From NCBI RefSeq assembly GCF_900176485.1, contig NZ_FWYD01000001.1, positions 186,001-250,000 on the forward strand: a DNA stretch of 64,000 nt. Direction: 5' to 3'. Within the stretch, counting starts at the first letter, position 1, and every line of letters begins with the position of its first letter. Source of the stretch: Primorskyibacter flagellatus (GTDB taxonomy: Bacteria; Pseudomonadota; Alphaproteobacteria; Rhodobacterales; Rhodobacteraceae). Made by a program: the position numbers and the translations under genes. Shown piece after piece: positions 36,937 to 45,442 of the stretch. The notes beneath the pieces were generated by a model, which was not told the origin of the DNA, made no database searches, and was given only the letters and a program-made list of their open reading frames with translations.

Positions 36937-37030
36937 ACCGGCAGGAATTGCCGGTTAGGGACGGCAGGGCCTAGTAATCGCTAGGGTGCCGTCCCCTGTT
37001 CCTTTGGCTAAAGCCACCACTCACGGAACA
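36937..37030. ncRNA. Run of stable hairpins, possible structured RNA
   Basis: Three hairpins follow one another: ACCGGCA/TGCCGGT (36937-36943 with 36949-36955); GGGACGGCA/TGCCGTCCC (36958-36966 with 36987-36995) enclosing CCTAG/CTAGG (36970-36974 with 36981-36985); and TGTTCC/GGAACA (36997-37002 with 37025-37030) enclosing TGGC/GCCA. No ORF of credible length is present. It lies between the tsf terminator and the end of the LuxR-type gene. Strand and promoter could not be fixed, and no known family was recognised. Confidence 0.45.
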
Positions 37031-37133
37031 TCTTCAGCATGCCTCTTAACCCTAGGTCACGAAAGTAAGGTATTCCGGACCTTTCGGAGAAAACTCTCAG
37101 GTCGTCGAATAACCATCTAATTTTAATGCCATT

Positions 37134-37901
37134 TTAGGATTGGACATCCAGAACGAACATCTGATTCTGGAAAGAAGCTTTGAGCACGGCCTGCGCCGTT
37201 GTCTCAACGCTCAGCGCGACGCGGGCAAGCCGCAGATGCTTTTCCACCGTCGCTGTTGTCAGCCCCATCAGGATTGCAATGTCCTGCATCGTTTTGCCGT
37301 CACCCACCCATTCCAAGGCTTCGCGCTGGCGCGGTGTCAGTGTCCGGTTCGGGGCGAAATAGGGCAGGGTAAGAATTTTCAGATGCGCGAGATTGTTCAT
37401 CAGGATGATGTCATCGCTATGACGCACCCAAATATCGTCGACCTCGTCTTGCGTCAGGCCCTTACGGGCGGTCAGGGCGATGGCACCTTTGGAGCGCGCC
37501 GAAACCGATTTGAAGCTGAGCGTATAGCCGGCCGTCACGCCTTGGGACAGGTTGAAATCGACCACGCGACGTTCGGCCTTGCTGAGCGCATCGGCGCGCG
37601 CCATGTCGGCGATCACCCGCCAACTGCAATCGCCTTCGTTCTCCAGCGCCCAGTTGACCATCGGCGCGTGATGATACAGCCCCCGGCCTATAAACCCATC
37701 CGTATAGGCCGTGCTGTGATTGGTCAGCAGAAGAAAGTCATTGGGATCCCCAAGCGAGCTGGCGCTGCGGAACCGGGTGAACCCGTACATGATCCGGTCA
37801 AATCCGAAGCTGGCCATGCGTTCGGTATGCATCGCCCAAAGCTCTTCGATGCTGGGCGTATTGGTCATCTCGATCAGATATGTCTTGTCGCCAGCGTTCA
37901 T
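37134..37901 (-). CDS. LuxR-family regulator with autoinducer-binding domain (solo)
   Basis: A protein of 255 residues; the start may be 11 codons later at MTNTPSIEE. The N-terminal autoinducer-binding domain (about 25-165) is followed by a GerE/LuxR helix-turn-helix (LTPRQREALEWVGDGKTMQDIAILMGLTTATVEKHL in parts). In the ligand pocket the conserved Asp of the DP pair is replaced by Ala (YHHAPMVNW), so acyl-homoserine lactone binding may be altered. No luxI synthase is nearby. A promoter with a flanking inverted repeat lies upstream. Confidence 0.88.
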   Translation of the reverse strand: MNAGDKTYLIEMTNTPSIEELWAMHTERMASFGFDRIMYGFTRFRSASSLGDPNDFLLLTNHSTAYTDGFIGRGLYHHAPMVNWALENEGDCSWRVIADMARADALSKAERRVVDFNLSQGVTAGYTLSFKSVSARSKGAIALTARKGLTQDEVDDIWVRHSDDIILMNNLAHLKILTLPYFAPNRTLTPRQREALEWVGDGKTMQDIAILMGLTTATVEKHLRLARVALSVETTAQAVLKASFQNQMFVLDVQS

Positions 37902-38038
37902 GTCTGCCTCTTGTCATTCAGGCTTAGCCCATACGGCCAGACGCGCAACGGTCGCAATGTCTGGCATTCCCCGGAGCCGGAACCATTTCTGACATCGGCA
38001 CCCAGGCAGGCGCGTTCACTCTTTATAGATGAAACAGC

Positions 38039-38075
38039 CACCCTTGGTGTATAGGCGTAAGGGTGACAGTTGCAA
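38039..38075 (-). promoter_or_regulatory. Predicted promoter and inverted repeat before the LuxR gene
   Basis: On the minus strand TTGCAA (38070-38075) and TATACA (38048-38053) are 16 nt apart. The -10 box lies inside a 7-bp inverted repeat, CACCCTT (38039-38045) and AAGGGTG (38059-38065), centres 20 bp apart. It would give a leader of about 140 nt and is a candidate operator for the LuxR-type protein or another regulator. Confidence 0.5.
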
Positions 38076-38132
38076 GTTTTGCTGTCCAGTCTGAAATTGA
38101 CCAGCCGGTCAAAATGCAACCTTCGCATTTTT

Positions 38133-38702
38133 CTAACGTTTCAAATCGCTTCGGATAAAGCGCCAAAGCAGCCAGGCCAAAACCGCGAAGGCCAGAAATC
38201 CGGTAATGTCGCCAAGCACTTCGGAGATCTGCGAGACGTAGCTGCCGAACACATATCCCAACCCGAGATAAAGCGTCACCCACACCACCTCGCCTGCAAT
38301 ATCGAAAGGCGTGAAGCGTTGCAGAGGCATTGTCACCACGCCTGCCATATAGTTGACGCCCGGCCCCAGCGGAGCCAGCAGCCAACGGGTCAGGAACACC
38401 GCCATGCCGCCGCGCGTCTCCAGCATGTGGCGGGCGCGGTCCATCAGCGGGATGCGCCACTGCGCGAGGCGCGGGCCGCCCCAACGTCCAACGGCGTAGC
38501 CCGCATGATCAAAGAAGATCGCCGCGACAAGGCTGGTCACATAGACCTGCGTGCCGTTAAAATCGCCGGCGGCGATCAAAGACCCGCTGATAAGCAGCGT
38601 CAGTGAGGCCGGCGCAGGTGCCCCCAGGCACCCAAGTCCGATGATCAGCACAAGCACCGGAAGGCCGTAAACCGGTAACCATTCCAATGCGACTTCTGTC
38701 AT
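38133..38702 (-). CDS. DedA family membrane protein
   Basis: A protein of 189 residues with five to six membrane segments. It contains FFDHAGYAVGRWGG and the characteristic FLTRWLLAPLGPGVNYMAG segment, where Arg/Gly-Pro residues form the re-entrant loop. DedA proteins are membrane proteins connected with polyprenyl-phosphate or lipid flipping and with membrane homeostasis. The start overlaps the stop of the gene upstream (ATGA), so the two are cotranslated. Confidence 0.88.
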   Translation of the reverse strand: MTEVALEWLPVYGLPVLVLIIGLGCLGAPAPASLTLLISGSLIAAGDFNGTQVYVTSLVAAIFFDHAGYAVGRWGGPRLAQWRIPLMDRARHMLETRGGMAVFLTRWLLAPLGPGVNYMAGVVTMPLQRFTPFDIAGEVVWVTLYLGLGYVFGSYVSQISEVLGDITGFLAFAVLAWLLWRFIRSDLKR

Positions 38703-39049
38703 TCAGTTGCCGCTTTTTGTCGGGCGATGACATCCATGACGCGAAGCGCATAGGTCTCGAAGTCGATGTCCTGTTGACGCGCCAGATGACCCAGGCTGGT
38801 CTTGCGATCACGGCCAGGCCCAAGCGCCAGCGCCTCGTGCAGCTTTCGCGGGTCCAGAACCCATGACCGCGCGACATATCCGACCGTCATCCAGGGTTCC
38901 AACTGTTGTTCATGGTGTTTCGGGTCGTTCCAGTACACCATGTCCAATCCGACACGCACGCCAAAGAACAGCGCGGCCACGAGCGACAGCCCCAGCAACC
39001 AACGGGCCGCGCGCCGGTTGCGTTCACGATGTTTGGCGTTCCGGCTCAC
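38699..39049 (-). CDS. Small membrane-anchored protein upstream of DedA
   Basis: A protein of 116 residues if started at the GTG at 39049, which is preceded by GGAGA at good spacing; a longer frame upstream lacks such a signal. A basic N-terminus (NAKHRERNRRAARW) leads into one membrane span (LLGLSLVAALFFGVRVGL) and then a soluble part with WMTVGYVARSWVLDPRKLHEAL. No family is recognised. Translational coupling with dedA suggests a shared envelope function. Confidence 0.75.
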   Translation of the reverse strand: MSRNAKHRERNRRAARWLLGLSLVAALFFGVRVGLDMVYWNDPKHHEQQLEPWMTVGYVARSWVLDPRKLHEALALGPGRDRKTSLGHLARQQDIDFETYALRVMDVIARQKAATE

Positions 39050-39269
39050 TTTCTGGTCTCCGTATGGTGTCGTCTGGGCGGGTATAGTGTGACGCATCCT
39101 GGCGCGGGGAACAATGCGGAGGGCCGCGCAGGCGGTTTCGCAAAGCGTTGTCGGCAGGTTTTTCGCCCGCAGGCCGGTTTTGGCTTGATGTATCTGACCG
39201 TCCTGCCGAGATTGGGCATCGCAGATCACTGAAGGCGGCAGTCAAGCCGCGTTGCGAACAGGAGCGAGC

Positions 39270-39293
39270 ATGCCAAGCGATAACCCGACATGA
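39270..39293 (+). CDS. Seven-codon leader ORF overlapping the next gene
   Basis: ATG at 39270 with AGGAG at 39260-39264 encodes MPSDNPT, with the stop at 39291-39293 overlapping the ATG of the following gene (ACATGA). The following gene has no Shine-Dalgarno of its own, so its translation probably depends on ribosomes finishing this mini-ORF. Confidence 0.4.
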   Translation: MPSDNPT

Positions 39294-39499
39294 AATTCTT
39301 TGATCTTCGCATTCCGTTCTTTCTGCCGCTCTGGCGGCGCGTCGTTACCGTCGTCTTGACGGGTGGTTGGGCGGCTTTCGAACTGGCGAATGGAAATCCT
39401 GGATGGGCTGCGATTTTCGGCGCTGCGAGCGCGTTTTGTGCCTATGAGTTTTTCATCGTTTTCGATCCCGAGAATTTCAAGGGCGACAAGGATACCTGA
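39290..39499 (+). CDS. Small membrane protein (conserved Rhodobacteraceae type)
   Basis: A protein of 69 residues: FDLRIPFFLPLWRRVVTVVL at the N-terminus, two hydrophobic segments (VVTVVLTGGWAAFELANG; WAAIFGAASAFCAYEFFIV), and a charged end FDPENFKGDKDT. It resembles short inner-membrane proteins annotated as DUF3329-like in this family, which I recall only loosely. No own ribosome site is seen; a mini-ORF upstream overlaps the start. Confidence 0.75.
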   Translation: MKFFDLRIPFFLPLWRRVVTVVLTGGWAAFELANGNPGWAAIFGAASAFCAYEFFIVFDPENFKGDKDT

Positions 39500-39596
39500 C
39501 CGGACTTGCGCTTGGCCCGCGCACCGCGCACTTTGAGGACAAATTGCAGCGGCCGTGCAATCCGGCGCCGCGCCACTGAAAAGAGAGGGCTTTCAC

Positions 39597-40364
39597 ATGA
39601 TCATCGACAATAACCGCATCGCCGTGGTGACTGGCGGCGCGTCAGGGCTTGGCGCCGCAACGGCGCGGGCTTTGGCAACTGCGGGTGCGACCGTTGTTTT
39701 GTTCGACATGAACACGACGTCCGGACCCGAGATGGCAAAGGAACTCGACGGAGGCTTTTACAAGGTCGATGTCAGTGACGCCGACAGCGTGCGCGCAGCG
39801 CTTGATGAAGTGGCAAGGGTTTACGGCAGGCTAGATATTCTGGTAAATTGTGCCGGCATCGGCCCGGCGGCCAAAACCGTGGGGCGCGACGGCGCGCATG
39901 ATCCGGCGATGTTCTCCAAGACCATTCAGGTCAACCTCATAGGAAGCTTCAACTGCGCCAGCCAAGCTGCTGCGATAATGTCGAAAAATGACCCCGGACC
40001 TGGGGATGGAAGCCGCGGCGTGATCATCAACACGGCGTCGGTCGCAGCTTATGAGGGACAAGTCGGACAAATTGCCTATGCAGCTTCCAAGGGTGGCATT
40101 GTCAGCATGACGCTGCCCATGGCGCGCGATCTGGCCAGCCTTGGAATACGGGTTTGCAGCATCGCGCCGGGACTTTTCCTGACACCGATGTTGCAGGGTT
40201 TGCCTGACGATGTGCAGGACAGCCTTGGACAACAGGTGCCGTTCCCGTCGCGGTTGGGCGATCCTGCGGAATACGCGGCCCTTGCGCTGCATATCATCGA
40301 AAACCAGATGCTGAACGGTGAGGTCATCCGACTTGACGGGGCGATCCGCATGGCCCCGCGCTAA
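39597..40364 (+). CDS. Short-chain dehydrogenase, HSD10-like
   Basis: A protein of 255 residues from the ATG at 39597, with GAGAGGG upstream. The NAD-binding motif [15 protein letters not shown] is followed by VNCAGIGPA and the catalytic [22 protein letters not shown] (split here) with Ser, Tyr and Lys. The sequence around the active site resembles 3-hydroxy-2-methylbutyryl-CoA / 3-hydroxyacyl-CoA dehydrogenases type 2. It probably oxidises a hydroxyacyl-CoA in branched-chain or fatty-acid breakdown. It is transcribed alone. Confidence 0.87.
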   Translation: MIIDNNRIAVVTGGASGLGAATARALATAGATVVLFDMNTTSGPEMAKELDGGFYKVDVSDADSVRAALDEVARVYGRLDILVNCAGIGPAAKTVGRDGAHDPAMFSKTIQVNLIGSFNCASQAAAIMSKNDPGPGDGSRGVIINTASVAAYEGQVGQIAYAASKGGIVSMTLPMARDLASLGIRVCSIAPGLFLTPMLQGLPDDVQDSLGQQVPFPSRLGDPAEYAALALHIIENQMLNGEVIRLDGAIRMAPR

Positions 40365-40556
40365 GGCATTTCTGACGTCGCAGGTGAGGTCGGGTTGCGC
40401 TGGAGGCCGTCACCATGCAACCAGACTGCGCTGAAGCGGCGGTTCGATGATTTGGACAGAGCCTGTCGATCGTTCCGGTCGTCTACGGTGACACTTGCGT
40501 CGTGTCCGGGATGCGGGCAGGGGGTTGCATTCAGGATGCCGGAGAACAGGGTCTAA

Positions 40557-41768
40557 ATGTCCGCACAGCTCTCGAATAAATGGGTCGCGCTTACGCTGGC
40601 CGGATTGGCCGTCGTCCTGTCGCTGACAACGTGGTTTTCAGCGACAGCGGTTCTGCCGGACTTGCAGATCGTGTTGGGGCTTGATGCGTCAGGGGCGGCC
40701 TGGCTGACAAATGCGGTGCAGGCTGGTTTTGTTCTGGGGGCGTTGGTTTCCAGCGTTCTGGCACTGTCGGATGTCTTGCCGCTGACCCGGCTGATGGCGG
40801 TGGCAAGCCTTGCGGCGGCGGCGTTCAATGCGGTGGCGCTGCTGGATCCGGGGGCCGGTTGGGTGATTGCCGCGCGGTTTGCAACGGGCGCGTCACTTGC
40901 GCTGGTCTACCCCCCTTCGCTGAAATTCATCGCGACGTGGTTCCGCAAGGGGCGGGGATTTGCGATGGGGGTCATGGTTGGCGCGCTGACGCTTGGATCT
41001 GCACTGCCGCATCTGGTGCGCGGGGTCGGCGTGGGGTTCGATTGGCAGGCGGTGCTTGTTGTCAGCTCTTTGGCGAGCCTTGTTGCGGCGGCAATCTTCG
41101 GACTTGTACTGCGCGAAGGGCCGGACCCGTTTGTCCGGGCCGCTGTCGATCTGCGCCAGATTGGCAAGGTCATTCGCGACCGGCCGGTGATGCTGGCCAA
41201 TGCGGGCTATTTCGGCCACACGTGGGAGGTGTACGCAATGTGGGCGTGGATACTGGTCTATATCGGTGCCGCGCAAGAGGCTGGGCTGGCTGTGACCAAT
41301 GCCTCGATCCTTGCCTTCGCGGCGATTGCGTTCGGCGCACCGGGCAGCGTGCTGGGCGGGTTGGTCGCCGACCGGATTGGGCGATGCAAGACAACGGCGA
41401 TTGCATTGGGGCTTTCGGGCGTTTCCGCTGTGTTGATCGGGGTCAGCTTTGACGGACCGGTCTGGATCTTTACCGTGGTTGCATTGTTCTGGGGCATGAC
41501 CGTGGCGGCCGACTCTGCTCAGTTCTCGGCCGCAGTGACCGAGTTGGCGGATCAAAACCATGTCGGTGCGGCGCTGGCATTCCAGATGGGCGTGGGATTT
41601 GCGATCACCATCGTGACGATCTGGATGATGCCGCTGATCGCCGAGGCGCTTGGGTCGTGGCGATGGAGCTTTCTCGTGCTGGTGCCTGGGCCTGTGCTGG
41701 GAAGTTGGGCGATGCTGACATTGCGACGCATGCCCGAAGCTGCGAAGATCGCGGGCGGGCGGCGGTAA
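40557..41768 (+). CDS. MFS transporter
   Basis: A protein of 403 residues with about 12 membrane segments. The N-terminal half carries a LDASGAAWLTNAVQAGFVLG segment and the central loop an RxGRxxT-like motif (ADRIGRCKTTA). It belongs to the major facilitator superfamily; the nearest look is to nitrate/cyanate or organic-acid carriers, but the substrate cannot be read. Its end faces the RpiR gene, 43 nt away, convergently. Confidence 0.85.
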   Translation: MSAQLSNKWVALTLAGLAVVLSLTTWFSATAVLPDLQIVLGLDASGAAWLTNAVQAGFVLGALVSSVLALSDVLPLTRLMAVASLAAAAFNAVALLDPGAGWVIAARFATGASLALVYPPSLKFIATWFRKGRGFAMGVMVGALTLGSALPHLVRGVGVGFDWQAVLVVSSLASLVAAAIFGLVLREGPDPFVRAAVDLRQIGKVIRDRPVMLANAGYFGHTWEVYAMWAWILVYIGAAQEAGLAVTNASILAFAAIAFGAPGSVLGGLVADRIGRCKTTAIALGLSGVSAVLIGVSFDGPVWIFTVVALFWGMTVAADSAQFSAAVTELADQNHVGAALAFQMGVGFAITIVTIWMMPLIAEALGSWRWSFLVLVPGPVLGSWAMLTLRRMPEAAKIAGGRR

Positions 41769-41810
41769 CGTCCTGATCCTGCGCGGCATCGAGTGGTTCT
41801 GAACGGGGGC

Positions 41811-42692
41811 CTACGTCCCGCGAAATATCCGCGATGCACCGATCATCTTTTCGAGCGCGGCAATCCGGTCGGTGCTGGATGATCGTGCCTGTATGCCCGC
41901 CACCAGCGCCTCGATCAGAAAGTTGATCGCAAGGGTCGAATCCCAGCTCGAGGGCGCTTCGACCATGCTGCGAAAACAATGGCTGGCATGCGCCTCGATG
42001 GGTGAGCCCCATTGATCGGTGAACAGAACGATATTGCCGCCCTGTTCAACGACCAGTTTTGCCAGCCGCTCCAACTGTTTCTCGTAGCGGCGGATGTCGA
42101 ACACCACGAGTGTCGCGGAGGCGTCAATATCCAGCAGCGATTGTGGCCAGACACTGGGCGAGGCGTCAAGCAGCGACACGCCCGGCCGGATGATCTGCAA
42201 ATGGTTGTAGAAATAGATCGCATTGGACCGGGTGATTCGCCCACCCATCAGATAGATGTGGCGTTTCGGGTCGGACAGGAGATTGGTCGCCTCTTCGAAT
42301 TCCTGAACATCCAGACGGTCTATCGTGGCGTTGATGTTGCGCGACACGGCCAGCGCAAAGCGGCTGATGATGTGATCGCTGTGGGCCTCCATTGCCGAGG
42401 TTTCCAGCTTTGCCAAGGGCTGCTTCACGCGGGCCGCAACCTCTTCGCGTATGGTGTTCTGGAAGTCGGAGAACCCGTCGAAGCCAAGTTTGCGGGCCAG
42501 CCGCACCACCGTCGCGGTCGACACTTGCGCAAGCTCGGCAAGCTTGGTGATGGATTGCAACCCGGCAACCAGTGAATCGTCCAGCAGCGTCGCGGCCAGT
42601 CTGCGTTCAGCCGCGGTCAGGTCGGGTTGCTGGGTCTTCAACATGTCCCAGATCAGCGCCTTGCCATCGGGCGATGCTGTCGGTTCCGTCAT
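41811..42692 (-). CDS. RpiR/MurR-family regulator with SIS domain
   Basis: A protein of 293 residues from the ATG at 42692, with GGAGGT upstream. The N-terminal helix-turn-helix (LAELAQVSTATVVRLARKLG) is followed by a SIS sugar-isomerase-like domain (YLMGGRITRSNAIYFYNHLQ; VVFDIRRYEKQLERLAKLV). Such regulators bind phosphorylated sugars or related small acids and act on neighbouring catabolic genes. It is divergent from the long operon beginning at 42788 and shares a 95-bp control region with it, so it is the probable local regulator. Confidence 0.88.
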   Translation of the reverse strand: MTEPTASPDGKALIWDMLKTQQPDLTAAERRLAATLLDDSLVAGLQSITKLAELAQVSTATVVRLARKLGFDGFSDFQNTIREEVAARVKQPLAKLETSAMEAHSDHIISRFALAVSRNINATIDRLDVQEFEEATNLLSDPKRHIYLMGGRITRSNAIYFYNHLQIIRPGVSLLDASPSVWPQSLLDIDASATLVVFDIRRYEKQLERLAKLVVEQGGNIVLFTDQWGSPIEAHASHCFRSMVEAPSSWDSTLAINFLIEALVAGIQARSSSTDRIAALEKMIGASRIFRGT

Positions 42693-42787
42693 TTCCACAC
42701 CTCCGGTCTGCACAGAAATAGAAACGATCTTGACATCATGTGCGACTCTGTAGTGATCTTTACACATTGAATTCAGGGGAACAAGAA
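42693..42787. promoter_or_regulatory. Divergent control region of RpiR and catabolic operon
   Basis: A gap of 95 bp between two divergent starts. It contains a perfect TTGACA (42730-42735) facing the operon; no clear -10 stands at the normal distance, so regulator-dependent transcription is possible. Confidence 0.4.
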
Positions 42788-43558
42788 ATGGATGCGCAGG
42801 GTCGGGCTCCGTTTGTGATATCGGGCGAGGGCGGGACTGCGCCGGTTGTCCTGATTTGCGAACACGCCTCTGCGTATATTCCGCCTGAACTGGATGGTCT
42901 GGGGCTAAGCGGTGAGGCGCAGAGATCGCATATCGCCTGGGATATCGGCGCGCTGGACATGGCCACGCGATTAAGCGCGCGGATGGGCGCGCCGCTGATT
43001 TCCGGCCAGATTTCGCGTCTTGTCTATGATTGTAACCGGCCGTTCGAAGCATCAGACAGCATTCCCGAACAAAGCGAGGTTTACGCAGTTCCGGGCAATC
43101 GGGGGCTGAGTGCGGCGGATCGGAAGGCGCGTTTTGATTCGATCCATACGCCGTTTCACAACGCGGTCAGCGCGGTGATCGACCGGCAGTCCGCTCTGAC
43201 GGGCGGGCAGGTGGCTGTTATCACCTTGCACAGCTTTACCCCGATCTATCACGGCAACAAGCGCGCGTTGGAGCTTGGCTTTCTCTATCACGAAAGCGGC
43301 GACCTTGCACAGGCGGCGACGGCAATCGAAGCGGAGCGAGGCCTGATGAAAGCGGCGGTGAATGCACCCTATTCAGCCAGTGACGGCGTGACGTACAGCT
43401 TGCACAAGCATGGCGAGGCGCGGGGTTTGCAGTCTGTCATGGTCGAGGTCCGAAATGATCTGATCGACACATATCCAAAGGCACAAAGCATGGCTGATCA
43501 CCTTGCGCAGACCCTTGCCGCGGCCATGGCGCAGGTCACGCAGCGGGGTGCCGCATGA
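42788..43558 (+). CDS. N-formylglutamate amidohydrolase family protein
   Basis: A protein of 256 residues from the ATG at 42788, with AGGGGAA upstream. Family marks: LICEHASAYIPPELDGLGL, HIAWDIGALDMATRLS and ITLHSFTPIYHGNKR, typical of the FGase/HutG-like zinc hydrolases that cut amides of glutamate. No hut genes are nearby. As first gene of an operon with a gamma-glutamyl ligase and dehydrogenases, it is a good candidate for the final gamma-glutamyl amide hydrolase (inference). It overlaps dctQ by 4 nt. Confidence 0.88.
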   Translation: MDAQGRAPFVISGEGGTAPVVLICEHASAYIPPELDGLGLSGEAQRSHIAWDIGALDMATRLSARMGAPLISGQISRLVYDCNRPFEASDSIPEQSEVYAVPGNRGLSAADRKARFDSIHTPFHNAVSAVIDRQSALTGGQVAVITLHSFTPIYHGNKRALELGFLYHESGDLAQAATAIEAERGLMKAAVNAPYSASDGVTYSLHKHGEARGLQSVMVEVRNDLIDTYPKAQSMADHLAQTLAAAMAQVTQRGAA

Positions 43559-44073
43559 CGTTTTTCAAACGGTATATCGCGCTGGTCGACGCCATGAACC
43601 GCGCCATCGGACGCGTGACGATGTACGGCATTTTTGCGCTGATGGGCGTTTTGCTGTGGTCGTCGATCTCCAAGACCTTTTTCAACCCGTCGCTGTGGAC
43701 GCTGGAAATGGCGCAGTTCATGATGGTGGGGTATTACATCCTTGGCGGGCCGTATTCGATACAGATGGGATCGAATGTGCGCATGGATTTGCTCTACGGC
43801 GAATGGTCCACGCGGCGGAAGGCGGCGGTGGACTCTGTGACCGTCTGTTTCCTGATCTTCTATCTTGTCGTCCTGCTCTGGGGCGGGATCGACAGCACGG
43901 CCTACAGCTTCAAATACGGCGGCGAGCGCAGCCCGACGGCGTGGCGGCCTTATCTGTGGCCCATCAAGATCGTCATGTGCGTGGGCATCGTGTTGATGCT
44001 GCTTCAGGCGGTGTCCGAGCTTTTCAAGGACATCCTGCGCCTGCGCGGAGAAGAGGTCGCCGATGTCGTATGA
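43555..44073 (+). CDS. TRAP transporter small permease (DctQ type)
   Basis: A protein of 172 residues with four membrane spans: MTFFKRYIALVDAMN then FALMGVLLWSSISKTFF, MVGYYILGGPYSIQMG and the C-terminal VMCVGIVLMLLQAV. It is the small subunit that supports the large permease of a TRAP secondary transporter. It overlaps the amidohydrolase gene by 4 nt and dctM by 11 nt, so all three are coupled. Confidence 0.92.
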   Translation: MTFFKRYIALVDAMNRAIGRVTMYGIFALMGVLLWSSISKTFFNPSLWTLEMAQFMMVGYYILGGPYSIQMGSNVRMDLLYGEWSTRRKAAVDSVTVCFLIFYLVVLLWGGIDSTAYSFKYGGERSPTAWRPYLWPIKIVMCVGIVLMLLQAVSELFKDILRLRGEEVADVV

Positions 44074-45388
44074 GATGATCGCGATCTTCATGTTTGCCAC
44101 GATGATGGCGATGTTGCTGACCGGGCAGCGGGTGTTCGGTGCCATCGGCTTCGTCGCGGTGATCGCGGCACTGGTTCTTTGGGGCGACCGGGGCGGCTAT
44201 GACATCGCGTTTTCCAGCGCGATGAAGCTGATGAAATGGTATCCTCTGCTGACCCTGCCGATGTTCATCTTCATGGGCTATGTCTTATCGGAATCGAAGA
44301 TCGCCGATGACCTTTACAAGATGTTTCATGTCTGGATGGGCGGCTTGCGTGGCGGGTTGGCGATTGGCACGATCGGGCTAATGGTGCTGATCTCGGCGAT
44401 GAACGGGCTGTCGGTTGCGGGCATGGCCATTGGCGCCACGATTGCGCTGCCGGAATTGCTGAAACGCAACTATGACAAGCGGATGGTGACGGGGGTCATT
44501 CAGGCCGGATCGTCTCTGGGCATCCTCGTGCCGCCCTCGGTCGTGCTGGTGCTGTATGCGATGATCGCCCGGCAACCGGTGGGCCAGCTATGGCTGGCGG
44601 GGGTGATCCCCGGTCTGATGATGGCCGCGATGTTCATCATCTACATCGTGATCCGCTGCTGGTGGAACCCATCTTTGGGGCCTGCCTTGCCGCCGGAAGA
44701 ACGTGCCATGCCCCTGGGCGAAAAGCTGAAACTGCTGCGCGCGGGTCTGCTGCCGCTTGGCATCTTCGCCGCGATGATGGTGCCCTTTGTCAACGGCTGG
44801 ACCTCGCTGGTCGAAAGCTCTGCTATCGGGGCGATGACGGCTTTTGTTGCCGCAGTCCTGAAGGGCCGGATGACGCGCGAAGTGTTCGAAACCTCGGTGC
44901 GTCAGACGCTGGGGATCTCGTGCATGTTCATGTGGATCATCCTCGCCGCCATGGCCTTTGGCGCGGTGTTCGACGGGTTGGGCGCGGTCAAGGCCATCGA
45001 TACGCTGTTCACCGAACGGTTGGGGCTGGACCCGTGGATCATCCTGATCCTGATGCAGCTCAGCTTTATCCTGATGGGCACGTTTCTGGACGACACGGCC
45101 ATGCTGGTTATCGTCGCGCCGCTTTATGTGCCACTGGTCAAGGCGCTGGGGTTCGATCTGGTCTGGTATGGCGTGCTGTATACGATCACCTGCCAGATCG
45201 CCTATATGACGCCGCCTTTCGGGTATAATCTGTTCCTGATGCGGGCGATGGCCCCGCCGGAAATCACGCTGAAGGATATCTACGGATCCATCCTGCCTTT
45301 TGTTCTGGTCATGGTGTTCGCACTGGCCGTTGTCATGGCCTTTCCGCAGATCGCCCTTTGGCTACCCGGATATGTTTATGGAAATTAA
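44063..45388 (+). CDS. TRAP transporter large permease (DctM type)
   Basis: A protein of 441 residues with about 12 membrane spans. FSSAMKLMKWYPLLTLPMF-type and LSVAGMAIGATIALPELL segments, PPSVVLVLYAMIARQPVG and the substrate-gate region match the DctM family. It imports a small organic compound with Na+. The gene overlaps dctQ by 11 nt and is followed, 54 nt later, by the matching binding protein. Confidence 0.93.
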   Translation: MSYEMIAIFMFATMMAMLLTGQRVFGAIGFVAVIAALVLWGDRGGYDIAFSSAMKLMKWYPLLTLPMFIFMGYVLSESKIADDLYKMFHVWMGGLRGGLAIGTIGLMVLISAMNGLSVAGMAIGATIALPELLKRNYDKRMVTGVIQAGSSLGILVPPSVVLVLYAMIARQPVGQLWLAGVIPGLMMAAMFIIYIVIRCWWNPSLGPALPPEERAMPLGEKLKLLRAGLLPLGIFAAMMVPFVNGWTSLVESSAIGAMTAFVAAVLKGRMTREVFETSVRQTLGISCMFMWIILAAMAFGAVFDGLGAVKAIDTLFTERLGLDPWIILILMQLSFILMGTFLDDTAMLVIVAPLYVPLVKALGFDLVWYGVLYTITCQIAYMTPPFGYNLFLMRAMAPPEITLKDIYGSILPFVLVMVFALAVVMAFPQIALWLPGYVYGN

Positions 45389-45442
45389 CCCCAAGAACTC
45401 CGCCAACGGAGCGTCAATTTCAAATCCAACAAGGAGAGTTCG

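Noticed and set aside
41811-43052. A 413-residue version of the RpiR regulator starting at 43052
   Set aside because: The extra N-terminal 120 residues overlap the divergent amidohydrolase gene and lack domain sequence; the ATG at 42692 has a good GGAGGT site.
43503-44078. Alternative frame overlapping dctQ
   Set aside because: The dctQ frame has four membrane segments and coupled starts, while the other frame has no membrane or domain features.
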